Positions 8,529 to 15,758 of a stretch of DNA of 64,000 nucleotides are shown here, in pieces. Both the position numbers and the translations under genes were made by a program. This DNA comes from DATARN01 sp963851105 (GTDB taxonomy: Bacteria; Actinomycetota; Acidimicrobiia; Acidimicrobiales; Palsa-688), in contig CAWKNP010000004.1 of assembly GCA_963851105.1 (NCBI GenBank), positions 1 through 64,000 on the forward strand, given 5' to 3'. Every line of letters begins with the position of its first letter. Position 1 is the first letter of the stretch. The notes below the pieces were generated by a model. It searched no databases. It had not been told where the DNA came from and was given only the letters and a program-made list of their open reading frames with translations.

Positions 8529-8560
8529 ATGAGATTCCTATGAGAATTGAGGAATCTCAT
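8529..8560. repeat. 11-bp inverted repeat upstream of sqdB
   Basis: ATGAGATTCCT (8529-8539) and AGGAATCTCAT (8550-8560) are perfect inverted copies around a 10-nt spacer. The patch is AT-rich, unlike its GC-rich surroundings, and lies about 95 nt upstream of the sqdB start. There is no T-run, so an operator for a dimeric regulator is more likely than a terminator. Inferred from symmetry alone. Confidence 0.45.
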
Positions 8561-8646
8561 GAGCGGCTATGACGGCATTCCTACCCATTCCATGATGCTG
8601 GCGACACGTGGTCTCCACACCCGCGCCCGCTGCTGGAAGAAACTGC

Positions 8647-8671
8647 AGCTCGGGGGAGGACTCGAACCCCA
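8647..8671. repeat. Imperfect duplicate of the tRNA-Gln 3' end (attachment-site remnant)
   Basis: This 25-nt stretch repeats the T-arm and acceptor 3' portion of tRNA-Gln (9795-9822), with two G and one C missing. Both carry AGCTCGGGGG followed by AGGACTCGAACCCC. The remainder of the tRNA is absent here, so it is not a gene. A duplicated tRNA 3' end is what integrase-mediated insertion leaves behind. The two copies bracket about 1.1 kb containing one small gene and no integrase. Confidence 0.5.
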
Positions 8672-8887
8672 CCCATGCCGTTCTGTCGGGTGCTGGCGAG
8701 GTTTCGTCAGCGGGATTGTGTCCGCAGTGTTGCCCGGTCAGGGCTCATTGTGGGGAATCTGTGACGAGAGTGGTGACCAGCGGTCTTCGCTTTCGGCGGG
8801 GGGCGATACCCTGCGGGTGTCCCCGGGGATGGACGCCCGGCGGAACGAGGACGGCTGGTCGCCGCCGCTGCCGCAAGAGGGGATCTC

Positions 8888-9604
8888 ATGGTCGAGCGCG
8901 CCGAACCGCCACGCAAGAACCCGTGGCACCAGTTTCGATCGAGCCCTCCATGGGTTCAGATCTTGGTTTGGAGCGTCGGTGCACTCATGGTCCTGGCCCT
9001 TGTTGGCACCGTCACCGGCGTGGGTACCAAGAAGAACCTTGCCCTGACGGGCGTCGTCACCACTCTTCCTCGGGCAGCCACGACGCTTGCGCCTGTCACG
9101 GTCGCGGCGACAGATCCGGCAGCCCCGAGCTCGGGGTCGTCCGCAATAGTCTCCCCGGCTACTGGGTCCTCCGCCGTCGTCGGCCCGAGCACCGGGTCGT
9201 CGGCGAGCGTGGCGACGCCAGTGGCGCCAGGTCCGGCTAACGGGTCGTCGGCGCGCGTTAACCCTGCAAGCACGGTCGGACCGACAATCACCGCGACCCG
9301 GGCGGTGACAACTCCCCCGGCGGCGACCACGTCGAAGCCGCCTCCCACCACACCAAACACGGCCAGTGTCAATCTGTGCGGCGCGCCTGCGAATCCCTAC
9401 GGGTACAACTTTTGCCAGCGGGGGGGACTGATCACCAGCCCGGCGGCCGATACCTGCAGCTACTTCAACTGCATCGCCAACTTCCCAAACGGGAAGGGCT
9501 ACATGGAGCAATGCAAAGATGGGACATACAGCATGTCAGGAGGCATCCAAGGCGCTTGCTCTCACCATGGGGGCGAGATGCAGCCTGTTTCTGCTGGACC
9601 TTGA
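8888..9604 (+). CDS. Membrane-anchored protein with Thr/Pro linker and DUF3761-like Cys-rich C-terminus
   Basis: Protein of 238 residues with a short cytoplasmic head, one membrane helix (about 23-45, VQILVWSVGALMVLALVGTV), a low-complexity Ser/Thr/Pro/Ala linker to about residue 160, and a Cys-containing C-terminal domain. The linker repeats a GSSA unit several times (SGSSAIV, TGSSAVV, TGSSASV, NGSSARV). The end reads CSYFNCI...CKDGTYS...GACSHHGG; the CxDGTYS...CSHHGG pattern is that of DUF3761-type secreted domains, probably disulfide-bonded. AAGAGGGG lies 5-12 nt before ATG. The gene lies inside the interval bounded by the two tRNA-Gln 3' copies. Function is unknown. Confidence 0.7.
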   Translation: MVERAEPPRKNPWHQFRSSPPWVQILVWSVGALMVLALVGTVTGVGTKKNLALTGVVTTLPRAATTLAPVTVAATDPAAPSSGSSAIVSPATGSSAVVGPSTGSSASVATPVAPGPANGSSARVNPASTVGPTITATRAVTTPPAATTSKPPPTTPNTASVNLCGAPANPYGYNFCQRGGLITSPAADTCSYFNCIANFPNGKGYMEQCKDGTYSMSGGIQGACSHHGGEMQPVSAGP

Positions 9605-9796
9605 AGCCGAAATGCGGTAACCGGTCCCGGCGTCATCCGCGCTCACACAGACTCCATTCGTCCAAGGAAAGCCTCTCGAAGCAGGTCAGGCGGCGATCCG
9701 CTCCCTGTTGTGGCGGTCTGTAGCCTTACGCCGCATCTCGATATATTCTCCACCGAGTAGCAACCGGCTGATCAGCCTAAACGCTGCCAACCCGAG

Positions 9797-9868
9797 CTCG
9801 GGGGGGAGGACTCGAACCCCCAATGGCAGGGCCAGAACCTGCAGTGTTGCCGATTACACCACCCCCGA
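9797..9868 (-). tRNA. tRNA-Gln (anticodon CTG)
   Basis: The minus strand gives a 72-nt cloverleaf: acceptor TCGGGGG with CCCCCGA, D-arm region TGGTGTAATCGGCAACAC, anticodon arm GCAGG-TTCTGGC-CCTGC (anticodon CTG), and T-arm GGGGG-TTCGAGT-CCTCC. No CCA is encoded. Its 3' end is partly repeated at 8647-8671. Confidence 0.95.
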
Positions 9869-9902
9869 ACGGGCGGCGCTACCTTACCGCCCACTGGGCC
9901 AC

Positions 9903-10526
9903 CTACCCGAAAAGCCAGGCGTTGAGGTCGACGAGGTGGCGGAAACCGATGATCCGGCCGACGGCCACCTCGCCGGTTTCCTTGGCGAAGTTGAACAGCG
10001 TGGCGCCGGTGCCGAGTGGGGAGTTGCGCGTCGGCGAGACGTAGGGTTGCAACCCGAGCTCGGCCGCGATCAGCGAGATCCGCTTGTCGTGGTAGGGGTC
10101 GGAGACCAGCAGGACGGTGGTCCGCTGGCGGGCCTTCAGGAACGCGGCGGTCGATTCCAGCGACTGCCACGAGTTGCGGCCGCTCACCTCGCGCAAGATC
10201 GCGGCTTGGGGCACTCCCCTTGCTGCCAGGTAATCGGCCGCGGCGGTGGCCTCGGTGACGCGGTCGCCGGGTTGCTTGCCGCCGGTGACCACGACCGTTT
10301 CGGAGAGGTGGCGCGCCCAGAGGTCGTAGGTATGGTCGAGACGGGCCTTCAGGTCCGGAGAGGGCCTCCCGTTGTACTCGGCGGCGCCGAGCACCACGAT
10401 CGCCTGCACGGCTCGGGCCTGGTCCTGGCGTGACGCCTGCCACACCTGGAACGAGGTCACGGCGACGTACGCCGCTCCGATGGCGGTGACCCCCAGCGCC
10501 GCCCGCAGCCCCCACTTGAGTATCAC
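9903..10526 (-). CDS. YdcF/SanA-like DUF218 membrane protein
   Basis: Protein of 207 residues with an N-terminal membrane helix (about 7-27) and a DUF218 domain. Visible family motifs are AIVVLGAAEYNGRPSPDLKARLD, VVVTGGKQPGDRVTEATAAADYL, NSWQSLESTAAFL and VLLVSDPYHDKR. Relatives (YdcF, SanA, ElyC) act at the cell envelope and have been linked to envelope integrity, but no reaction is established. The GTG start overlaps the gltX stop (GTGA), so it is probably translated from the gltX transcript. The assignment of family is firm; the role is not. Confidence 0.85.
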   Translation of the reverse strand: MILKWGLRAALGVTAIGAAYVAVTSFQVWQASRQDQARAVQAIVVLGAAEYNGRPSPDLKARLDHTYDLWARHLSETVVVTGGKQPGDRVTEATAAADYLAARGVPQAAILREVSGRNSWQSLESTAAFLKARQRTTVLLVSDPYHDKRISLIAAELGLQPYVSPTRNSPLGTGATLFNFAKETGEVAVGRIIGFRHLVDLNAWLFG

Positions 10527-11914
10527 TCCTCCGGCGGCGCCTCAGGCACCCGGGCCAAGGCGGCCCGCAGGCGGGCGAGCGTCCGCTCCCGACCCAACGC
10601 CTCCAGTGACTCGAACAGCGGCGGCCCCACCGAGCGGCCCGTCACCGCCAGGCGGATCGGCGCTTGGGCCTTGCCCAACTGGGCCACGCCGTTGGCCTGG
10701 CCCACCGCAATGGTCACTTCCTTGAGGGTGGCCGCGTCCCAACCGCACTGCGAGTAGGCCTCGAGGGCGGCGGCGAGGATGGCCCGGAAGGCGGGCTGCT
10801 GGCGGAGGCCCTTTTCCCAGTCGGTAGCGGAGAGAGGCGGATCAGGTAGGAAAAGGAAGCTGGACATGGCATAGGCGTCGGCGAACGTCCTGGCTCGTTC
10901 CTGTACGAGCGGGGCAATCGGCGTCCACCGCTCGGCCAGCCACGCCTGGCTGCGGGTCACGAACTCCGCTGCGGGCAGCGCCCGTATGTACTCGGCGTCG
11001 ACCGACGACAGCTTCTTCTCGTCGAAAAAGGCGGGGGAGCTCTTCACGTCGCTGAGGCGGAACTCGTCGATCAACTGCCCGGTCGTGAGGATCTCCCGGT
11101 CGTCGCCGGGCGACCAGCCGAGGAGGGCCAGGTAGTTGACCATGGCCTCGGGCAGGAAACCCTCGTCGCGGTACTGCTCCAGGGCCACCTTGTCGCGGCG
11201 CTTGGAGAGCTTGTGGCGCCGCTCGTTCACCAGCAGCGGGAGATGGGCGAAGGTCGGGTAGGCGCCGTAGCCGAGCGCCGACCACAACAACTGGTACTTG
11301 GCGGTGTTGGTCAGGTGGTCCTCGCCACGGATGACATGGGTGATGGCCATGTCGGCGTCGTCGACCACGTTGGCCAGGATGAATAGCGGCTGGCCGGTCG
11401 ACTTGCGGATGGCGAAGTCCTCGATGGTGGCATTGGCGAACTCGGGGCGCCCCCGGATGAGGTCCTCGACCACCGTCACCCCCTCGTCGGGAGTCCGGAA
11501 ACGGATGACCCGGCCCGGCGCCTCGAGCCCCCGATCCCGGCAGAAACCGTCGTAGCCGGCGCCGCCGCGGGCTTTGACCCGCGCCTCGATGGCTTCGGGG
11601 GGGCAGTCGCACGCATAGGCCATGCCGCCGGCGAGGAGCTTCTCGATCGCCTCGCGGTAGCGCTCGCCGCGCTGCGACTGGAAGTACGGTCCCTCGTCCC
11701 AGTCGAGGCCGAGCCAGCGCAGGGCCCGCTGGATGCCTTCGATGTGCTCGGGCCGGTTGCGCTCGACGTCGGTGTCCTCGATGCGCAGCACGAAGGTGCC
11801 GTGGTGGTGGCGGGCGAAGAGCCAGTTGAACAGGGCGGTGCGGGCGCTGCCGACGTGGAAATATCCCGTGGGCGACGGAGCGAAGCGAACTCGGACCGAT
11901 CCCGGCGACTCCAC
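10523..11914 (-). CDS. gltX: Glutamyl-tRNA synthetase
   Basis: Class I aminoacyl-tRNA synthetase that charges tRNA-Glu. The 463-residue protein has FAPSPTGYFHVGSAR with the HIGH-type motif HVGS at 20-23, RIEDTD near 44-49, a Cys-containing insert CDCP (102-105), VIRGEDHLTN (194-203) and the KMSKS-type motif KLSKR at 235-239, followed by the helical anticodon-binding region. The start chosen is GTG at 11914, just before VRVRFAPSPTG; the frame remains open further upstream but would run into the TerC gene. Only 10 nt separate it from the TerC stop, so it is probably read from that transcript and thus could be influenced by the upstream riboswitch. In bacteria without GlnRS the enzyme may also charge tRNA-Gln. 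Confidence 0.96.
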   Translation of the reverse strand: MESPGSVRVRFAPSPTGYFHVGSARTALFNWLFARHHHGTFVLRIEDTDVERNRPEHIEGIQRALRWLGLDWDEGPYFQSQRGERYREAIEKLLAGGMAYACDCPPEAIEARVKARGGAGYDGFCRDRGLEAPGRVIRFRTPDEGVTVVEDLIRGRPEFANATIEDFAIRKSTGQPLFILANVVDDADMAITHVIRGEDHLTNTAKYQLLWSALGYGAYPTFAHLPLLVNERRHKLSKRRDKVALEQYRDEGFLPEAMVNYLALLGWSPGDDREILTTGQLIDEFRLSDVKSSPAFFDEKKLSSVDAEYIRALPAAEFVTRSQAWLAERWTPIAPLVQERARTFADAYAMSSFLFLPDPPLSATDWEKGLRQQPAFRAILAAALEAYSQCGWDAATLKEVTIAVGQANGVAQLGKAQAPIRLAVTGRSVGPPLFESLEALGRERTLARLRAALARVPEAPPEE

Positions 11915-11924
11915 GCGTTCGAGG

Positions 11925-12857
11925 CTATAGGCCCCGGCCCTGTCGACCCTGCCTCGCCTCGGGCGACAGGAGCGAGGCGGTGGTGGCAATGGCCAGCACG
12001 AACAGGACCAGGACAAGCTCGACCCAGGTGGCCACCGTGACGAACTCGTCGGCGATCAGGCTCAAGCCGGCGATGGCAAGCACCACGGCCAGGCCATGCT
12101 TCAAATAGCGCAGCCGCATGATGAGGTCGGCCACCAGGTAGTACAGCGGCCGCAGCCCGAGCAGGGCGAATCCGTTAGCCACCAGTACGACCCACGTCAC
12201 CCGGGAAAACGAGAGGACGGCGGGCACCGAGTCGAGGGCGAACACCACGTCGGCGGTCATGACCGCCACCACCAGCGGCACGAGCGGGGTGGCCAGGAAC
12301 CGGCTCTGGCGGCGCACGACGACCGATCGGCCCTCGAAATCCTCGGTGCTCGGCAGGACCCGGCGGGTGGCGCGGGCCAAGCGGCCGGGGCCGCGGACGG
12401 TCACCATTTCCTCTCGCCGCGCCAGCCGTACCGCGGTGACGATCAGGGCGATGCCGAACACCGCGCCCAGTCCCGGGACCACCTTGAGCAGGGCCACGCC
12501 AATGACGACGAGGACGGCGCGCAGCCCAAGGGCGCCGACCAGGCCCCAGGTCAGGGCCCGGGCCTGAGCGGCCACGGGGGCGCCACTGCCCGCCAGGACG
12601 ATGTACAGCACCGCCAGGTTGTCGACGGACAGGACCCGCTCGACGAAATAGCCCCCGAGGTACTGGCCGGCCAGCGTGGAGCCCGAGCCGACCCACACGA
12701 CGCCCGCGAAGGCCACGCCGGCCAGCAGCCACACGATGCTCCAACGGGCGGCCTGGGCCGCCGAGACGGCGGTGCCGGGGCGCCCGAAGCGGTGCCAGTC
12801 GACTACGAACAAAGCGACGAGAACGGCACTGACGGGAATGAGCTCCGACAAGGGCAT
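11925..12857 (-). CDS. TerC-family integral membrane protein (probable Mn2+ exporter)
   Basis: Membrane protein of 310 residues with about nine hydrophobic segments and the TerC signature acids in membrane helices: ERVLSVDNLAVLYIV and ADVVFALDSVPAVLSF. The C-terminal half repeats the organisation of the first. TerC proteins such as YceF, YkoY and Alx export Mn2+ or protect against metal stress. It is preceded on the same strand by a yybP-ykoY type riboswitch and its ribosome binding site is held in a competing hairpin, so expression should rise with Mn2+. ATG start with GGAGG 8 nt upstream. It is the first gene of a run with gltX and ydcF. Confidence 0.9.
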   Translation of the reverse strand: MPLSELIPVSAVLVALFVVDWHRFGRPGTAVSAAQAARWSIVWLLAGVAFAGVVWVGSGSTLAGQYLGGYFVERVLSVDNLAVLYIVLAGSGAPVAAQARALTWGLVGALGLRAVLVVIGVALLKVVPGLGAVFGIALIVTAVRLARREEMVTVRGPGRLARATRRVLPSTEDFEGRSVVVRRQSRFLATPLVPLVVAVMTADVVFALDSVPAVLSFSRVTWVVLVANGFALLGLRPLYYLVADLIMRLRYLKHGLAVVLAIAGLSLIADEFVTVATWVELVLVLFVLAIATTASLLSPEARQGRQGRGL

Positions 12858-12865
12858 TTCAATTT

Positions 12866-12896
12866 CCTCCGGCTGGCAGCGATGAGCAGCCGGAGG
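12866..12896 (-). promoter_or_regulatory. Hairpin that masks the TerC ribosome binding site (riboswitch expression platform)
   Basis: On the minus strand CCTCCGGCTG (12896-12887) is perfectly complementary to CAGCCGGAGG (12875-12866), whose last five bases are the GGAGG ribosome binding site of TerC. The first five bases, CCTCC, are also the 3' strand of riboswitch stem P1, pairing with GGAGG at 12981-12977. The two folds exclude each other: ligand-stabilised P1 would free the ribosome binding site. This is directly visible base pairing. Confidence 0.8.
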
Positions 12897-12981
12897 TCTC
12901 TCCCGCCCAGGGATGAGCCGATGCCGCCGGGCCAGTTGCGACCGTGATGACGAACGACGTCGCTAGGGGATACTCCCCTCC
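12892..12981 (-). ncRNA. yybP-ykoY family manganese riboswitch
   Basis: Leader RNA of the TerC gene. In minus-strand order it shows P1 GGAGG, the conserved GGGAGTA segment, then ...GTCATCACGG..., and ...CTGGGCGGGAGAGACC followed by the closing CCTCC. The conserved loop elements and the TerC gene downstream match the Mn2+-sensing yybP-ykoY class. It ends where the masking hairpin begins, which implies translational control. Only about 45 nt separate it from the divergent response-regulator gene, so its promoter must overlap that gene's start region. Confidence 0.82.
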
Positions 12982-13026
12982 GTCGCCACCACGATACGGC
13001 ATCGCCCGGAGGTTAAGTTTCAGGGT

Positions 13027-13713
13027 GTGACGATGGTCGCGGTGGTGGAGGACGATCCCCGGATACGCGCCGCTGTCTGCCGGGGCCTCGCCGACCGGGG
13101 CCACTCGGTGCTGGCTGCCTCGACGGGCCTCGGAGCGCTGAGCGAGATCGTCGACCACCGGCCCGACGTGGTCGTGCTCGACCTCGGCCTGCCCGACATC
13201 GACGGGCTGGAGCTGCTGCGGATGCTGCGGGCGGTGAGCTCGGTCCCGGTGATCGTGGCGACCGCCCGCGACGACGAGCGCGAGATCGTCCGCACCCTCG
13301 ACGCGGGCGCCGACGACTACGTCGTCAAGCCCTACTCCGCCGACCAGCTCGACGCCCGCATCCGGGCCGTGCTGCGTCGCGTGAAAGACGACGACAGCGC
13401 GGCGCCGATCGTGATCGGCGGCCTCGCCATCGCCCCGTTGAGCCGGGTGGTGACCCTCGACGGGGTGGTCCTCGAGCTCAGCCGCAAGGAGTTCGACCTG
13501 CTGTGGCACCTGGCCAACCGCCGGGGCGAGGTCGTCTCCAAACGGGAGCTGCTGGCCGCCGTCTGGCGCCAGCCCTACGGCGGCGCCGAGAAGACCATCG
13601 ATGTCCATCTGTCGTGGTTGCGCCGCAAGCTCGGGGAAACGGCCGACGCGCCGCGCTACGTGCGCAGCGTGCGCGGCGTTGGCGTCATGCTCGTCGACCC
13701 TGACGCCCCGTGA
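13027..13713 (+). CDS. OmpR-family response regulator
   Basis: Two-component transcription factor of 228 residues. The receiver domain has acidic residues E8/D9/D10, the phosphorylated Asp52 in VVVLDLGLP, Thr79 in VATAR, and Lys101 in VVKPYS. A winged-helix DNA-binding domain follows from about residue 130, with LSRKEFDLLWHLANRRGEVV and TIDVHLSWLRRKLGE. The start is GTG 13027 (ATG 13033 is possible) and its stop overlaps the GTG of the histidine kinase gene. It is transcribed away from the TerC riboswitch with very little space between. The target genes are not known; the secreted protein at 15.1-15.7 kb, encoded convergently, may or may not be one. Confidence 0.94.
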   Translation: MTMVAVVEDDPRIRAAVCRGLADRGHSVLAASTGLGALSEIVDHRPDVVVLDLGLPDIDGLELLRMLRAVSSVPVIVATARDDEREIVRTLDAGADDYVVKPYSADQLDARIRAVLRRVKDDDSAAPIVIGGLAIAPLSRVVTLDGVVLELSRKEFDLLWHLANRRGEVVSKRELLAAVWRQPYGGAEKTIDVHLSWLRRKLGETADAPRYVRSVRGVGVMLVDPDAP

Positions 13714-15008
13714 GGCCTCGGCTGGCCCTGACCGCGGCGGCGGTCACCTCCATGATCGTGATCGCGTTCTGCATCCCGCTGGCCCGGCTCATCTCCGTCG
13801 TCGCCACCAACCGGGCCCTCGACGCCGCCAAGCTGGAATCGCGGTCCCTGGCCGGGGCGCTCAGTGCCGTGACCGACCCGGGGATCATCCGCCAGCTGGT
13901 GCAGCAGGCCAATGCCGGCAACCCGCGGCCGACCACGGTCTACCTCCAGGACAACACCGTGCTCGGCGCCGCCATACCGACCGACGCCGAAGTCGAGCTG
14001 GCCCGCCAGGGCCGCTCGTTCACCGCCGCCGGACCCCACGGCGGCCGCGACATCCTGGTCGGGATCGTCGAACCCGGTGTCGGGGCCCGCGTCGTGCGGG
14101 TACGGGTCGCGGGATCCCTCCTCGACCGCGGGGTGCACCGGGCCTGGACGATCATCGTGGCCATCGGCGCCCTGGTCGTACTCATCGCCGTCATCCTGGC
14201 CGACCGCCTGGGCCAGTCCATTGTGGCGCCCATGGGCGAGCTGCTGTCGGTCACCCGCCGGCTCCAAGGCGGGGAGCTGCAGGCGCGCGTCGAGCCTGCC
14301 GGGCCCCCGGAAGTGGAGGAGGTGGGCGTCGCGGTCAACGACCTGGCCGACCGCATCGGCGACCTCCTGGCCGCCGAGCGCGAGGCGGCCGCCGACTTGT
14401 CGCACCAGCTCCGCACCCCGCTCACGGTGCTGCGCCTCGACGCCGAGGGCTTGGAGTCACCGGTGGACCGGATGCGCATCGCCAGCGACATCGACCAGCT
14501 CGAGCAGGTCGTGACCCGGGTCATCCATGAGTCCCGCGATGCCGACCGCCGCGGCGCCCGGCCCGGTCAAGGCCGGTCAGACCTGGGCCGTGCCGTGGCC
14601 AACCGGCTGACCTTCTGGTCGGTGCTGGCCGAGGACCAGGGCCGCCAGGTGACCTCCACCATCCCGGGCGGATCTCAACCCATCGGGGTCGCCTCGGCCG
14701 ATCTCGACGTGTGCATCGATGCCCTGCTCAACAATGTGTTCACCCACACCCCGGCGGGCTCGGCGTTTTCCGTCGAGGTGGCACCGGCCTACAACCGGCG
14801 CTGGTCCCTGGTGATCCGCGACAGCGGCCCCGGCCTGCCGGGCGACTCCCTGCCGCTGCGGGGAACGAGCGGTGGGTCGGGCACCGGCCTCGGGCTCGAC
14901 ATCGTGCGCCGCACCGCCGAGGCGTCGGGGGGATCGGTGACCGCCGGGCGGGGCTTCGAGGGCGGCGCCCGCATCGAGGTGACGTTCGGGCCGCCCGGCG
15001 GCGGGTAA
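13710..15008 (+). CDS. Sensor histidine kinase, partner of the OmpR-type regulator
   Basis: Membrane sensor of 432 residues. It has helix 1 at about 5-30, an extracytoplasmic sensor of roughly 110 residues, helix 2 at about 145-165, a HAMP linker, the dimerisation helix with the phospho-acceptor motif DLSHQLRTPLT (His232), and a HATPase domain with the N-box LLNNVFTHTP, the G-boxes DSGPGLP and GTGLGLDIV. The GTG start overlaps the regulator stop as GTGA, so the pair is translationally coupled. The ligand cannot be inferred. Short sensor size and layout match the EnvZ/PrrB-like class of actinobacterial kinases. Confidence 0.94.
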   Translation: MRPRLALTAAAVTSMIVIAFCIPLARLISVVATNRALDAAKLESRSLAGALSAVTDPGIIRQLVQQANAGNPRPTTVYLQDNTVLGAAIPTDAEVELARQGRSFTAAGPHGGRDILVGIVEPGVGARVVRVRVAGSLLDRGVHRAWTIIVAIGALVVLIAVILADRLGQSIVAPMGELLSVTRRLQGGELQARVEPAGPPEVEEVGVAVNDLADRIGDLLAAEREAAADLSHQLRTPLTVLRLDAEGLESPVDRMRIASDIDQLEQVVTRVIHESRDADRRGARPGQGRSDLGRAVANRLTFWSVLAEDQGRQVTSTIPGGSQPIGVASADLDVCIDALLNNVFTHTPAGSAFSVEVAPAYNRRWSLVIRDSGPGLPGDSLPLRGTSGGSGTGLGLDIVRRTAEASGGSVTAGRGFEGGARIEVTFGPPGGG

Positions 15009-15052
15009 GCGCCCCGGTTCAGGTTAGAACTTCGGCGGCCCCCCACCGGGGT

Positions 15053-15703
15053 TCAGGTGGACGGCGGCGACGCCGGCGGGCTCTGGCCCTTGGTGTACTC
15101 GAGCGGCTGGCCGAAGAAGCAGGTCGCACTGACCGAGATGTTGCGGCCGGGGGCGACGAAGGTGACCTGGACCGCCAGGGGGCCCGGTAGGACGACGATG
15201 GCCTGGAAGCCGTCATTGGGCAGGGCGGCGACCAGTCGGATGGAGTTGAATCCGGTGCAGGCGACGGCGACCACCCCTCCGGCCGTCGCGTAGGTGGCGG
15301 TGCCGACAGGCGGTGCCACCGTCGTGGTCGCCCCGGTGGGACGGGGCGGGGCTTTGGTCGTCGGCGGGGTCGCGACGGTGGCCGGCGGGAGCACGGCCGG
15401 CACCTTGGTCGTGGGCGGTCCGCTACGGGCCGCGGCGGTGGTGACCGGACCCCGGGCGATCGGCAGCGAGACGCTCGAAGGAGTATTTCTTGGCGCGGTG
15501 GCGCTGGTCGCCGCCGGGGTCGTGGTCGTCGGACGTTGGAGCGCGACGACCACGTCGTGATGGGCGATGACCGGTGCCGGCCGATCGGTCACATCGGCCG
15601 CCACCACCGACACCGCGGCCCACACGATCACCGTCGCGGTGACCGTCAGGGCCAGCCAGATCCCGGCGGCGAGAGGTCGGCGCACCTTTCGAGAATGCCG
15701 CAC
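15053..15703 (-). CDS. Exported or membrane-anchored protein with Thr/Pro-rich linker
   Basis: Unrecognised 216-residue protein. It has a basic N-terminus, one hydrophobic helix (about 15-36, GIWLALTVTATVIVWAAVSVV), a long Thr/Pro/Ala-rich linker (about 55-130), and a compact C-terminal part with two Cys (VAVACTGFNS and VSATCFFGQP) that could form a disulfide. GTG start, no clear ribosome binding site. It converges on the histidine kinase gene with a 44-nt gap. The layout resembles the DUF3761-like protein at 8.9-9.6 kb, but the C-terminal domains are different. Confidence 0.65.
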   Translation of the reverse strand: MRHSRKVRRPLAAGIWLALTVTATVIVWAAVSVVAADVTDRPAPVIAHHDVVVALQRPTTTTPAATSATAPRNTPSSVSLPIARGPVTTAAARSGPPTTKVPAVLPPATVATPPTTKAPPRPTGATTTVAPPVGTATYATAGGVVAVACTGFNSIRLVAALPNDGFQAIVVLPGPLAVQVTFVAPGRNISVSATCFFGQPLEYTKGQSPPASPPST

Positions 15704-15758
15704 CCTTGCGCCACGAGGGGCTAAGTGCCCCCTAAATCAGCCGCCGAAATCTCTCGAC

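Larger units (their letters stand above)
8436..8887. other. 452-nt intergenic region between sqdB and the anchored small protein
   Basis: Divergent intergenic region with no convincing gene. It holds the sqdB promoter region on the minus strand, an 11-bp inverted repeat in an AT-rich patch (8529-8560), and a copy of the tRNA-Gln 3' end (8647-8671). The rest shows nothing recognisable. Open frames across it on the plus strand lack family resemblance and codon bias. Confidence 0.6.

Noticed and set aside
8647..8671. A second functional tRNA-Gln gene
   Set aside because: Only the T-arm and acceptor 3' part is present, with deletions; no D-arm or anticodon arm follows.
8547..9047. Plus-strand open frame of 166 codons
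   Set aside because: No ribosome binding site, covers the tRNA fragment, and overlaps the start of the better supported gene at 8888 in another frame.
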